The position numbers were made by a program, and so were the translations under genes. The notes under the pieces are model-generated. The model was not told the origin of the DNA and did not search any database. It worked only from the letters and a program-made list of their open reading frames with translations. Below are positions 44,401 through 51,702 of a stretch of DNA of 64,000 nucleotides, piece by piece. Each line of letters starts with the position of its first letter. Position 1 is the stretch's first letter. The DNA is from Verrucomicrobiota bacterium (GTDB lineage: Bacteria; Verrucomicrobiota; Lentisphaeria; JABSQK01; JAJFLO01): assembly GCA_021772615.1 (NCBI GenBank), contig JAJFLQ010000187.1, forward strand, positions 16,370-80,369, in the 5' to 3' direction.

Positions 44401-45248
44401 GGCTGGCCGCCCCCGAGCCGCCCGGTCTGTTCTTGATCGTAGATCACGCGCCTGAAGGCACAATTACGATGCCCCCTTCGGATCAGACAATCGTGGTCGG
44501 CGGATCGCTGCAGTTTGCGGGCGAGGCCACTGATCTTGACGGACACGATGTGCGCTTTTTATGGCTGATCGACGGTGTGCCGGTTTCGACGAAGGCGGTG
44601 CCGGACAATGCTTTCTCATTCAACACGGTCGGATCGTTTGATGTAACCTTGCACGTTATAGATGAATTCGAGGTGCCGGACCAGTCGCCACAGGTCTTGA
44701 CAGTGACCGTGCAATCTGAGGCGATCGATACAGATGGTGATGGTATTGACAACCTCAGTGAAATGGACAATGGCACAGATCCGGCGTTGCCAACACTGTG
44801 TTATGCACCCGGCTGGAATCTGATTACGTGGGCCAGAGTGGCGGCCGACGGTGATACGATCGCTGATCAGATTGCCGATTTGCCGCTGGCTGGTAGTGTG
44901 TGGGCCTATGACGAGGCTGCGGATGTGTTGTTTCCTGTCGGATCCGTGGCCGTCGGCGCGCACGAGAATCGCATGCTGCCGGGCAACGGTTACTGGGCTT
45001 ATTTCCTGAGCGGCGGTTTCCACGATGTGACCGGATCCGCGTTTCCAGACGGCACGCGTGTGTTGAATCCGGGCTGGAATCTCGCCGGCGGCATTGATGG
45101 CGGAAACATTCCGGAGAATGCCAATATCGGTATTTTGTGGGGCTGGCGCTATTCCGCATTTGTGCAGCCCGACGCGGTTCGCTCCAATCAAGGATACTGG
45201 GTGCATTCCACCGCGGGTACGGATATCACTATTCAGGACTGGCCATGA
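41499..45248 (+). CDS. secreted PKD-repeat surface protein, 1249 aa
   Basis: A Sec signal peptide (about residues 1-24, WLIAASGLFAVFPVLADG) starts the protein. Residues about 25-595 have repeated VVWQ/VVAWQQ segments with Asp/Gly-rich loops, suggesting a beta-propeller-like exo-domain. Around 600-1070 there are about five PKD-type domains, several with the WDFGDGS-like core (ITWDFGDGSQA; YSWDFGGGAD). At about 1077 comes a calcium-binding TSP3-like motif, DTDGDGIDNLSEMDNGTDP. The end (about 1098-1249) is a distinct module with GWNLITW and GWNLAGG repeats. GGAG lies 11 nt before the ATG. PKD and TSP3 domains mediate adhesion; the carbohydrate or cell partner is unknown. Confidence 0.88.
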   Translation: MTDCVKTFWLIAASGLFAVFPVLADGAWIPLAPDGEPNISASVSVHSSAPSVTYHDLESGRVFAVWEEVIGGVPEIYLRYFDCAAPTSGWQALGNSAAGTGISGTAGHPSRLPRVAVDGTGKVWVVWQEGEGLDSEALVEDLVSIWTSVREILEGSGTANQKFDLIRTELQQIPDTIAAGSTSPSYIYAKCFNTTSGMWEGVDGSASGSGISGNDTASFAVHPDIVIYQGQPFVVWSYVRVEADGATSQARYDDLISDPLNNFGDIYGAHLDAGSWSSLGGSFGSYANTVSPGISASGFDPIAVSPRIVSRSSDGAPVVAWQQTFLVLSVTTLQDIIALDAFADSEFAAIPQAHLRVFGGASWDALDDGDVDSTDDANGGLSRVKDSGGAAAGVSSIDLAAGSDDEVSLVYTVTSPQTSPVTNLPVVEVYGKQWRDTDSSSAINFSWTDNGGQWRDISGSPLDSAFQPALAYNGADAPVVVWVDAFFAVFGLQWDAVTQAWHPLGNSTYRGGGLTLESLTSDISAEIVAGTVNPGLQLNPDIEIFGNGNPMTIWQRVAMPDAVKMQAAQTDFEDPSAVRSLIETMRAESENVKYDIWLRLFNRAPVLSDTMPLTGPVCIAPQASVAFSAVFDDPDGDALSITWDFGDGSQADTATPSPHQYVAEGRYFATVTVADSLGATASASWTIKVGNPPEGTIDFPFDGDEFILDQDGTVIVTFEATVTDADGDPLSVRWNLDGGVPAISFLEDPGDVLYSSPGVYDIALVVADSTGLVDTTPNTVRISVVDADADNNPPNGLITMPSENQTISSGQSLTFGADFTDPEFDGIAMYSWDFGGGADDIIGNSETGAVIFNTPGTFTVSLTVTDDNFAGALTDPTPDTVVVTVVGDNLPPDGFISSPVAPILIVPPGSNVTFAGSGTDPDGNLPLSYIWAFDGATPQDSDVAVPGSIALNVIGSFDVTFTVTDGAGLAAPEPPGLFLIVDHAPEGTITMPPSDQTIVVGGSLQFAGEATDLDGHDVRFLWLIDGVPVSTKAVPDNAFSFNTVGSFDVTLHVIDEFEVPDQSPQVLTVTVQSEAIDTDGDGIDNLSEMDNGTDPALPTLCYAPGWNLITWARVAADGDTIADQIADLPLAGSVWAYDEAADVLFPVGSVAVGAHENRMLPGNGYWAYFLSGGFHDVTGSAFPDGTRVLNPGWNLAGGIDGGNIPENANIGILWGWRYSAFVQPDAVRSNQGYWVHSTAGTDITIQDWP

Positions 45249-45259
45249 CCGTGCGACAC

Positions 45260-45285
45260 CCTGTTCGAAAAGAGATTCGAACAGG
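45260..45285 (+). terminator. strong hairpin after the PKD gene, no T-run
   Basis: CCTGTTCGAA-AAGAGA-TTCGAACAGG is a perfect 10-bp stem with a 6-nt loop, 11 nt after the stop of the PKD gene. The following bases are AAATTCC, not a T-run, so it is either a Rho-independent terminator without tract or an mRNA end-stabilising or repeat structure. A related TTCGAAACCCTTTTCGAA occurs at 63848-63865. Confidence 0.5.
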
Positions 45286-45401
45286 AAATTCCACATTGCA
45301 GGATCAAACAACAATCTCTAAGCACCGAAATTGCAAATTCTGAATACCGTTATGGATCATCGTACATTGTTTTTCATCAAAGCAGCCCAACAAAGGAGTT
45401 C

Positions 45402-45791
45402 ATGATGGCCAACGATCGATTGGAAGAAGTTTGCAGCAATCCACCGATGCCAAAGGAAAACCAGAAGTCGGTGCGTTGCGATCTGTGCTCAAAGCCACTT
45501 GTTGCCGAGAACGTATTCGTGAAGGAAGGCAAGCGTTTCTGTTGTGTAGCTGCTGCGGCTCAGTATCTTTCAAGTAACAAGACGCTTGAAGATTTTCACG
45601 GCCGCGATAAGAAGCGCAAGTTCGTACAAGCTATTAAGAAGGTAGTCATTCTGTCCATACTTGCCGCAATCGCCTATGGCGGCTACCAATATTGGTCACA
45701 GAACAAGGACAAGGTCCGCGAAGCCGGACAGGAACTGAGGGAAAAAGCGAAAGATCTGGAGAATTCGGTAAACGAACGTAGCGACGAATAG
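45402..45791 (+). CDS. small zinc-ribbon-like membrane protein
   Basis: A 129-aa protein not assigned to a family. Residues near 25-45 contain CDLCSKPL and later FCCVAAA, that is CxxC and CC, which could hold one zinc ion. One transmembrane helix follows at about 74-90 (VVILSILAAIAYGGYQYW). The tail is a charged helix likely to be coiled (DKVREAGQELREKAKDLE). AAGGAG lies 5 nt before the first ATG and 8 nt before a second at 45405, so either may be used. It precedes the HPt gene by 62 nt on the same strand. The role is unknown. Confidence 0.85.
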   Translation: MMANDRLEEVCSNPPMPKENQKSVRCDLCSKPLVAENVFVKEGKRFCCVAAAAQYLSSNKTLEDFHGRDKKRKFVQAIKKVVILSILAAIAYGGYQYWSQNKDKVREAGQELREKAKDLENSVNERSDE

Positions 45792-45853
45792 TCATGTATA
45801 ACGCCTAACAACATTAACAAAACACCTATTTGAGTGAAAGAGACATCCACGCC

Positions 45854-46258
45854 ATGACAAACGGGTCCCATGAATCCGAATCCTCGAATCTCTCCAACGA
45901 CGATCTATATTCGTTGTCTGAGACCATAAACACTGCCACGCTGGATGGGCTTCGGACGATGAGCGATGAAATTGATCCCGAACTTGCCGATCAATTGCTG
46001 CAGATCTTCCGCGAAGACACTCCCGTTCGACTTGCAGCCATAAAAGAAGCACTGTCTGGCGGCGATACCGCGCGATTGCGGCGCGAGGCGCACACGGTAC
46101 GTGGCGTGCTCGATGCTCTTGGCGCCGAGCGTCTTTCCCTTATTATCACCACAATTGAGAAGGCAGGTTCGATCGACAAGCTCGGCGACCCCGACCGTCT
46201 CTTTGATCGCCTGGATTTCGAGTTTGACAAGATCTGTCGTCGACTTGAGCAGAGTTGA
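45854..46258 (+). CDS. stand-alone histidine phosphotransfer (HPt) protein
   Basis: A 134-aa HPt domain. The phosphorylatable histidine is H80 in REAHTVRGVLDALGAERL, matching the AH(S/T)xKG consensus with Arg in place of Lys. Residues from about 30 onward (ELADQLLQIFREDTPVRLAAI) form the first helices of the four-helix bundle, and the N-terminal 25 residues are disordered. There is no kinase or receiver attached. It is likely a phosphorelay intermediate for one of the kinases in the window, most simply the one at 48047. Start at ATG 45854 is preferred over TTG 45830. Confidence 0.92.
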   Translation: MTNGSHESESSNLSNDDLYSLSETINTATLDGLRTMSDEIDPELADQLLQIFREDTPVRLAAIKEALSGGDTARLRREAHTVRGVLDALGAERLSLIITTIEKAGSIDKLGDPDRLFDRLDFEFDKICRRLEQS

Positions 46259-46492
46259 TTCGGTGTGCATGTTCCATCGGCGCGAACATCAGTGCAGATC
46301 GGTATCGCCGAAGCCCGTTTCAACGTGGAAATGTCTGTTTCTGCTCTGCAACTTGCTGCGGGGACAGCGATGATTTGGTTGGTTTATGACTAAATAGGCA
46401 TACATTGTGCGGCGCATATAGGTTTCAGTAGCCCACTGGGATGCTGGAATTGATCGCGTTGTTAACCATCGGTCTGACGCGGGCGCGGGGCT

Positions 46493-46549
46493 CCTGCACG
46501 AATAGGTGCCCTGGCTGGAAATCAGCCGTCAGCCTAATTGTCGTGCAGG
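46493..46549. repeat. nested inverted repeat (9-bp arms, inner hairpin)
   Basis: CCTGCACGA (46493-46501) pairs with TCGTGCAGG (46541-46549). Inside lies GGCTG-GAAAT-CAGCC (46513-46527), a 5-bp stem. The two could form a small nested RNA fold of 57 nt. No match to a known RNA is claimed. Confidence 0.45.
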
Positions 46550-46584
46550 TAGGTTCAATGTTACTTTATATACGGCATGCAGGG

Positions 46585-46621
46585 CGCGGGAAAAGCCACA
46601 ACTTAAGTTGCGAACTTCCAA
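46585..46621. repeat. right half of a BIME-like repeat
   Basis: GCGCGGGAAAAGCCA then CAACTTAAGTTG then CGAACTTCCAAC. This has the same right end as the 28126-28225 element (CGAACTTCCAAC) and a palindrome at the same place, but the stem sequence is CAACTT/AAGTTG instead of CACGCT/AGCGCG. The left half is not recognisable. Confidence 0.55.
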
Positions 46622-46871
46622 CGTGTTTCCTAAACCCCAATTTGCCTGGTGTTCTTGTCACCCCTCGTTGGCTTCGCGATTTTCAACGGAAATTTTTAAC
46701 TCAACGAACGACATTGACGGCGGATTGCACGGTATCCAGTATCAGGAAGTTCAGCTGACTGCATTGCCAGACCAGGTGTTGCGTCGTGTCGGATGAGCGA
46801 TTGAAGGTGCCACATGCAGCGGGCAATGCGGCTCCGGAATACTATAACCACGGCGTACAACAGGATAAACC

Positions 46872-48017
46872 ATGCCGCTTACTGCAAGAAATATGGCGAT
46901 CGCACCCCCGCACTTATCTTGCACGATCGTTGTAATCATCGGCCTCATTTGCAGTTGCCTGACATCCTCGTCGTCCGCCGGAACCGAGAAGGGAGAGACG
47001 CGTCACCGCATTGCGATTGTGAGCAGCTACGATCGCGGCTATCTATGGTCGCAGGAGACCTCTACGGGCGCGGCTGCCGCGTTCCTGGAATTCGGGACAC
47101 TGAACGACCAGGAGGAGATTGCATTGCTTTCCGCCACGGATCACGTCGAGAACAGCCGTGTCGTGATCCGTAAATGGTGGATGGACAGCAAACGCAAGAG
47201 CAGTCGCACCGAGATTGCGGAGGCAACGAACCGCATCGTGGCAGCCATCACCGAATTTCACCCTGATTTGATTCTTCTCGGCGACGACAATGCGGCGAAC
47301 TACATCGGCAGCCAATTCATCGACACCGCCACGCCCGTCGTATTCTGGGGTATCAACGGACTGCCGCTAAAGTATGGACTCATCGACTCATTGGAGGAAC
47401 CCGGGCACAACGTCACCGGTGTGTATCAGGCCGGATATCTGGTTGAAAGCCTTGGTTTCCTGAAACGCGTCGTACCCGGCATTGAAACGTTTGCTGTACT
47501 GTCGGATGACTCGCCAACCGGGCGCGCAAAGGTAAAGGAACTCCAGCATCTCGCCGATGCCGGCAGGCTTCCCCTGCGTATGCTGGATTCGGTGGTGACG
47601 AATTCGTTTACGGAATGGAAGGAGCGTGCACTGGCGTTGCAGCAACAAGTCGATGCGTTTTTCGTGGTCAATCACAACAGTATCAAGGATGATAACGGGG
47701 ATTCGATCGAGCAGTTGACCGTCGGCAAATGGTACCTCGAGAACATACGTATACCGGAGTGCGCCCATGAAAAGCAGTTTGCTCTGGAAGGGTTGCTGTG
47801 TGTATGTGACGACTCCGGGTACAATCAAGGGTACGAGGCAGTGAAGCTCGGCTACCGCATTCTCGTCGGCGGAGAGGCACCAGGCAAAATTGCGGTTCGC
47901 GCGCCCGCGAGGGGACCACTGATCATCAACCGTGTGCGCGCGGCTCAACTCGGTATCGATATTACAGCGGCCATGGGTGTTGAGGAGTACGTCGACAAGG
48001 CCCTCGCGCTTCAATAA
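46872..48017 (+). CDS. ABC-type substrate-binding (ABC_sub_bind) protein
   Basis: A 381-aa exported periplasmic binding protein of the ABC_sub_bind (DUF534, TrpX-like) type. The signal peptide is about residues 12-36, and the internal LICSCL may be a lipobox-like site. The body starts HRIAIVSSYDRGYLWSQ and contains PDLILLGDDNAANYIG, PVVFWGINGLPL and VDAFFVVNHNSIKDDNGD, as in this family. No ATP-binding or permease gene accompanies it. The next gene, a histidine kinase, begins 29 nt later, so this protein probably presents its ligand to that kinase. AGGA lies 7 nt before the ATG. Confidence 0.88.
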   Translation: MPLTARNMAIAPPHLSCTIVVIIGLICSCLTSSSSAGTEKGETRHRIAIVSSYDRGYLWSQETSTGAAAAFLEFGTLNDQEEIALLSATDHVENSRVVIRKWWMDSKRKSSRTEIAEATNRIVAAITEFHPDLILLGDDNAANYIGSQFIDTATPVVFWGINGLPLKYGLIDSLEEPGHNVTGVYQAGYLVESLGFLKRVVPGIETFAVLSDDSPTGRAKVKELQHLADAGRLPLRMLDSVVTNSFTEWKERALALQQQVDAFFVVNHNSIKDDNGDSIEQLTVGKWYLENIRIPECAHEKQFALEGLLCVCDDSGYNQGYEAVKLGYRILVGGEAPGKIAVRAPARGPLIINRVRAAQLGIDITAAMGVEEYVDKALALQ

Positions 48018-48046
48018 CCTGAAGGCGTCGGCCGGGTGAAGACCAG

Positions 48047-50326
48047 ATGGAAAGTGAACATTCAGACACAGGCGGCAAGCGCAATGGTTCAATATTCAGC
48101 CGTATTCTTTACAGCATATTGGCGACATCTTTTGCCATCATCGTTTTTTCTGGAGGTGCAAGTTATTTCGTCTCGCGGAAACTGATTCAGCAATCCGTCG
48201 ATGAGCAGATCGAACGAGCGCAGAACAACGCCTCGACCGCCTTCAAGATCGAATACGAGATTCCGGTTGAACGGGATTTGCTTTTTCTGGAATCGTCACC
48301 CGCATTGAACAACCTGCTCATGTCGCCGCAGCGCGAGATGCTTGTACGCCGCGCGGATCTGGAGAAATTGTTTTACGGAATTTCGCGAAACAACCCCATT
48401 CTGCGGTCGACCCGATTTATCGATGTCGCCGGCCGCGAACGCGTTGTGATTGAAGCCGACCGGCGCGTGAGGGACTACCGCACACTGAACGACCTTCCTG
48501 CTGATGATCCTGCCGCCGTTGCCCTGTCGAATCTGTTCGTGAACCTGAAATCACGAGACGTGCGTGCGATAGCCGCCAGCCCACCGTATTTTGACAGCAA
48601 CAATCGTCCCTGTTTCCTCGTGGGGATTGCCAAACAGGAACCCGAAGTCGGCGGATTCGGCGGCACAGTGATTCAGGAATATGACCTATCACGGTATATC
48701 GACCGTATGTCGCGAATTCGCCTTTTCAACGAGCCGGTGGTATGGATTCGCCATGTCAACGAAATTGAGGCAACGTCGCCAATGTCCGCCGGGGCAACAC
48801 GAAAAGCTCAGGTTGGCAAGGGTGGGAGTTCGCGTGTTTTTCCCGTTGATCTCGATATCGCCGGGACGTCTGTACTCGGGCTGGAATTCCGAATACCGGA
48901 GCAATTGATTGCGCGCGAGCTTCGTCCGCTGCTTTGGCAGACCCTGTTGACGGCACTGCCGTTGACGATTGTCGCTGCGATCGTAGCGTGGATCCTTTCG
49001 AGCAAGATATCGCGTCCCATCCGCGATCTTTCCGAGGCCAGTTCCCGTATCGGCGCCGGGGATTTTTCCCAGCCTGTGCCGCTGCAGCACGGCGGCGAAA
49101 TTGGCGACCTCACAAGACTATTCAACCGTATGGCCGAGGACCTCAAGCGGACAACGGTATCGCGTGACTACGTGGACAGCGTACTGCGATCAATGAATGA
49201 ATGCCTGATCGTGATGTCTCTGGACCGTAAAATCGTTACAGTGAACAAAGCTGCCTGCCGTCTACTCGAATATGACGAAGATAAACTGGTCGGGTTGTCA
49301 TTCGATGATGTGATCGCCGGTGAGTCGGCACGCGATCTGATTGAGGAACTCACGCAGAAAATGCGTATTGCAAATGTCGAGAAGCGCTACCGCACTCGGA
49401 CCGGACAGGAAATTTTCGTTTTGTTCGCGGGATCGACATTGATCAATCGGCGCGCCGGCGTGACGGGTTACGTTACTGTTGCGCTTGATAACTCGGAGCG
49501 CCGTCAGGTCATCGCGGACCTTGAAGTGGCTAAAGACCAGGCTGAGGCAGCGAACACCGCGAAGAGTGAATTTCTTGCCAACATGTCGCATGAATTGCGT
49601 ACGCCTTTGCACGGCATATTGAGTTTTGCCGGATTCGGAATCCGCAAAGGCGAAACAATCGACGCCAAGCGTATCCGCGAGTACTTCATCAAGATCGACA
49701 ATTGCGGTAATGTCCTGCTACGGCTATTGAATGACCTCCTGGACCTGGCAAAACTGGAAGCAGGCCAGATGACGTATCGATTCTCGAAAACCGATCTGGG
49801 CGGATTGATCGCCGGTGTAGTCGATGAATTTGCCGGGCGATTGACGGAACACCGAATCCGAATCGATTTCGATCAACGTGCTGACAATGGCGCTGTTCGG
49901 CTGGATCCCGAACGCATCAGTCAGGTTGTTCGCAACCTTCTGGGCAATGCGGTAAAATTTTCGCCTGACGATGGGGTGATACGGATCACACTCTTAAGGG
50001 AGGGTGGTGCTGTGACGGTAACGTTTCACGATGCCGGCGTCGGCATACCACTAGATGAACTCGACAAAGTTTTTGACAAATTTGTGCAGTCGAAGCTCAC
50101 GAAAACCGGCGCCGGCGGCACCGGACTGGGCTTATCGATTTGCCGCGAGATCGTTGCGGCTCACGGCGGTCGGATATGGGCAGAGTCTCCGCCGGACCGT
50201 GGCGGGCTGATTCGGTTCAGCATTCCCCTGGATCTCAAGGGGCCAGTCAAAGGCGAAGAGGCGGACGGATCGCTTACCACAACCGGAGCGCAGGGGATGA
50301 AGCGCACGATGAACGGTCCAGGTTAA
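48047..50326 (+). CDS. sensor histidine kinase, Cache-HAMP-PAS-HisKA-HATPase
   Basis: A 759-aa kinase. TM1 (about 23-45) and TM2 (about 298-320) enclose a large periplasmic double-Cache-like region (FIDVAGRERVVIEADRRV; FVNLKSRDVRAIAASPPYF). HAMP begins SSKISRPIRDLSEA, PAS is at about 385-490, HisKA has H515 in NMSHELRTPLHG, and HATPase_c has NLLGNAVKFS, DAGVGIP and GTGLGLSICR. No receiver is attached, so a separate receiver or HPt is needed for output. Located 29 nt after a binding-protein gene. The stop TAA at 50324 shares its bases with the stop of the opposing ABC permease gene. Confidence 0.94.
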   Translation: MESEHSDTGGKRNGSIFSRILYSILATSFAIIVFSGGASYFVSRKLIQQSVDEQIERAQNNASTAFKIEYEIPVERDLLFLESSPALNNLLMSPQREMLVRRADLEKLFYGISRNNPILRSTRFIDVAGRERVVIEADRRVRDYRTLNDLPADDPAAVALSNLFVNLKSRDVRAIAASPPYFDSNNRPCFLVGIAKQEPEVGGFGGTVIQEYDLSRYIDRMSRIRLFNEPVVWIRHVNEIEATSPMSAGATRKAQVGKGGSSRVFPVDLDIAGTSVLGLEFRIPEQLIARELRPLLWQTLLTALPLTIVAAIVAWILSSKISRPIRDLSEASSRIGAGDFSQPVPLQHGGEIGDLTRLFNRMAEDLKRTTVSRDYVDSVLRSMNECLIVMSLDRKIVTVNKAACRLLEYDEDKLVGLSFDDVIAGESARDLIEELTQKMRIANVEKRYRTRTGQEIFVLFAGSTLINRRAGVTGYVTVALDNSERRQVIADLEVAKDQAEAANTAKSEFLANMSHELRTPLHGILSFAGFGIRKGETIDAKRIREYFIKIDNCGNVLLRLLNDLLDLAKLEAGQMTYRFSKTDLGGLIAGVVDEFAGRLTEHRIRIDFDQRADNGAVRLDPERISQVVRNLLGNAVKFSPDDGVIRITLLREGGAVTVTFHDAGVGIPLDELDKVFDKFVQSKLTKTGAGGTGLGLSICREIVAAHGGRIWAESPPDRGGLIRFSIPLDLKGPVKGEEADGSLTTTGAQGMKRTMNGPG

Positions 50327-51660
50327 CCCGGTAATTTTTCCAATTCCTTGCACCGCAGTATCGTTATACCAATCAAGGCAGTGAGTGCGCCATAGACTAC
50401 GATTGCCGGGAGCCATGCGACGCCCAATTCGCCCATCGGAATAGAAATTCCCGCACTTACTCGCGCGATGATCTCAGGCGGCTGCAATCCCTTGACGAAC
50501 CAGATGCCGCTATGAATGGCCAGCGCGAACAGCTGGTCCGTCAGTGCGATCCGGTAGCCCTCGGTCAATTCTGCTGCCACATCTGCAAAGTATCCGGACA
50601 TCAGCGATACCAGATACAATACGATCGAAAAAAATGACGCTACCGAGAACGTAAAGGCCACTCCTGCAGTGATACCCAACGCGACAGCCACCGAAAGATG
50701 AATGAGTTGGATGATAAACGCCTTTGCCACGTTTGCCACTGCACTGCCGTCGTCGCAGTAGACGCGAAGGCCGGTATTTAACCCGAAAATCAGGTCCGAT
50801 TCGTTCTGTGCCTGCAGCGTGAGGGTAAATTTACCAGAGGCAGGTATCTGGCTCAGCGGTATCCGCACGGTATTAAACTCGTATGGATACGCCGCGAACG
50901 TTACTTCGTGTGACTCTACTTTCCCGGGCGCCGCCACCTTCCAGGCACCGCGCACAATCTGCCGGCGTTTCTCTGCGTAAAAACGATAACGCAGCGCGAC
51001 AGTGTCGCCGTTACTACGCGTGGTCCCCAGATCAAACGTCCATGTTTTTTCCGCATTCGGTCCGACCAGCTGGTGCTCGCGGCGCACGGCGTTGGCGACC
51101 GCATTCCACGTGTCTTTGCCGACCGCGTCGGTACTCAGCTCGCCGGTCTCGATCATCTGCCGGATGCGGTTTCGTGTGAGCGACTCTACGGATGGCATGG
51201 CCGGCGCTACCTCACGTCGTGCTATGCCGAAAACCGATTTCGCCAGTTGTATGTCCTCGTCGGCAAAGGACTTCGCGTAGATCATCGCACACGTAGCAAG
51301 TGCCAGCAACAACGTGATCTCTGCGAGTGCCGCAACGCAGGTCAGTCCAAGCCATTTACCCAGGAAAATACTTCGACGTGTAAGCGGATAGGTCGTCAAC
51401 AGGTGAATTTGTTTACCATCCAATTGCGAGCGGACGGTGAGGCACGATACCGCGATCACCATCAGCGTCAGCAAGCTGTAGGCGACGGCATAGCTATATT
51501 GGATACGCAGTGTAAGCTCGTTCACAAGATTATTGTCGCCGGCCGCGACGAAAAAAATACAGCCGGTAGCGGCCGCGATAATCAGAATAACACTGTATAG
51601 CGCCCCGTTTCGGGACGTCAGCAGGAACGTCATACGGGCGATGGTAAGGATATTTCGCAT
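50323..51660 (-). CDS. ABC-2-type permease with large external domain
   Basis: A 445-aa membrane protein. N-terminal helices (about 20-40, 60-78, 104-125) start MRNILTIARMTFL and SQLDGKQIHLLTTYPLTR, the cytoplasmic region typical of ABC-2 permeases. Residues about 150-300 form a beta-rich hydrophilic loop (TWTFDLGTTRSNGDTVALRYRF region), then at least four helices follow (about 315-440). The long extracytoplasmic part is unusual for a simple exporter and suggests a partner in the periplasm. It is the last gene of the six-gene SPFH operon, 42 nt after the ATPase gene, and its stop overlaps that of the kinase gene on the other strand. Confidence 0.85.
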   Translation of the reverse strand: MRNILTIARMTFLLTSRNGALYSVILIIAAATGCIFFVAAGDNNLVNELTLRIQYSYAVAYSLLTLMVIAVSCLTVRSQLDGKQIHLLTTYPLTRRSIFLGKWLGLTCVAALAEITLLLALATCAMIYAKSFADEDIQLAKSVFGIARREVAPAMPSVESLTRNRIRQMIETGELSTDAVGKDTWNAVANAVRREHQLVGPNAEKTWTFDLGTTRSNGDTVALRYRFYAEKRRQIVRGAWKVAAPGKVESHEVTFAAYPYEFNTVRIPLSQIPASGKFTLTLQAQNESDLIFGLNTGLRVYCDDGSAVANVAKAFIIQLIHLSVAVALGITAGVAFTFSVASFFSIVLYLVSLMSGYFADVAAELTEGYRIALTDQLFALAIHSGIWFVKGLQPPEIIARVSAGISIPMGELGVAWLPAIVVYGALTALIGITILRCKELEKLPG

Positions 51661-51702
51661 GGATTTTACCGTGTGTCTACATTCCCGAATTCGCCATCGG
51701 GG

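Larger units (their letters stand above)
46259..46871. other. 613-nt intergenic region with palindromes
   Basis: No convincing gene. The region holds the nested inverted repeat at 46493-46549 and a half-copy of the BIME-like repeat near 46585-46621 (see separate entries). The open frames lack ribosome binding sites. Confidence 0.5.
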
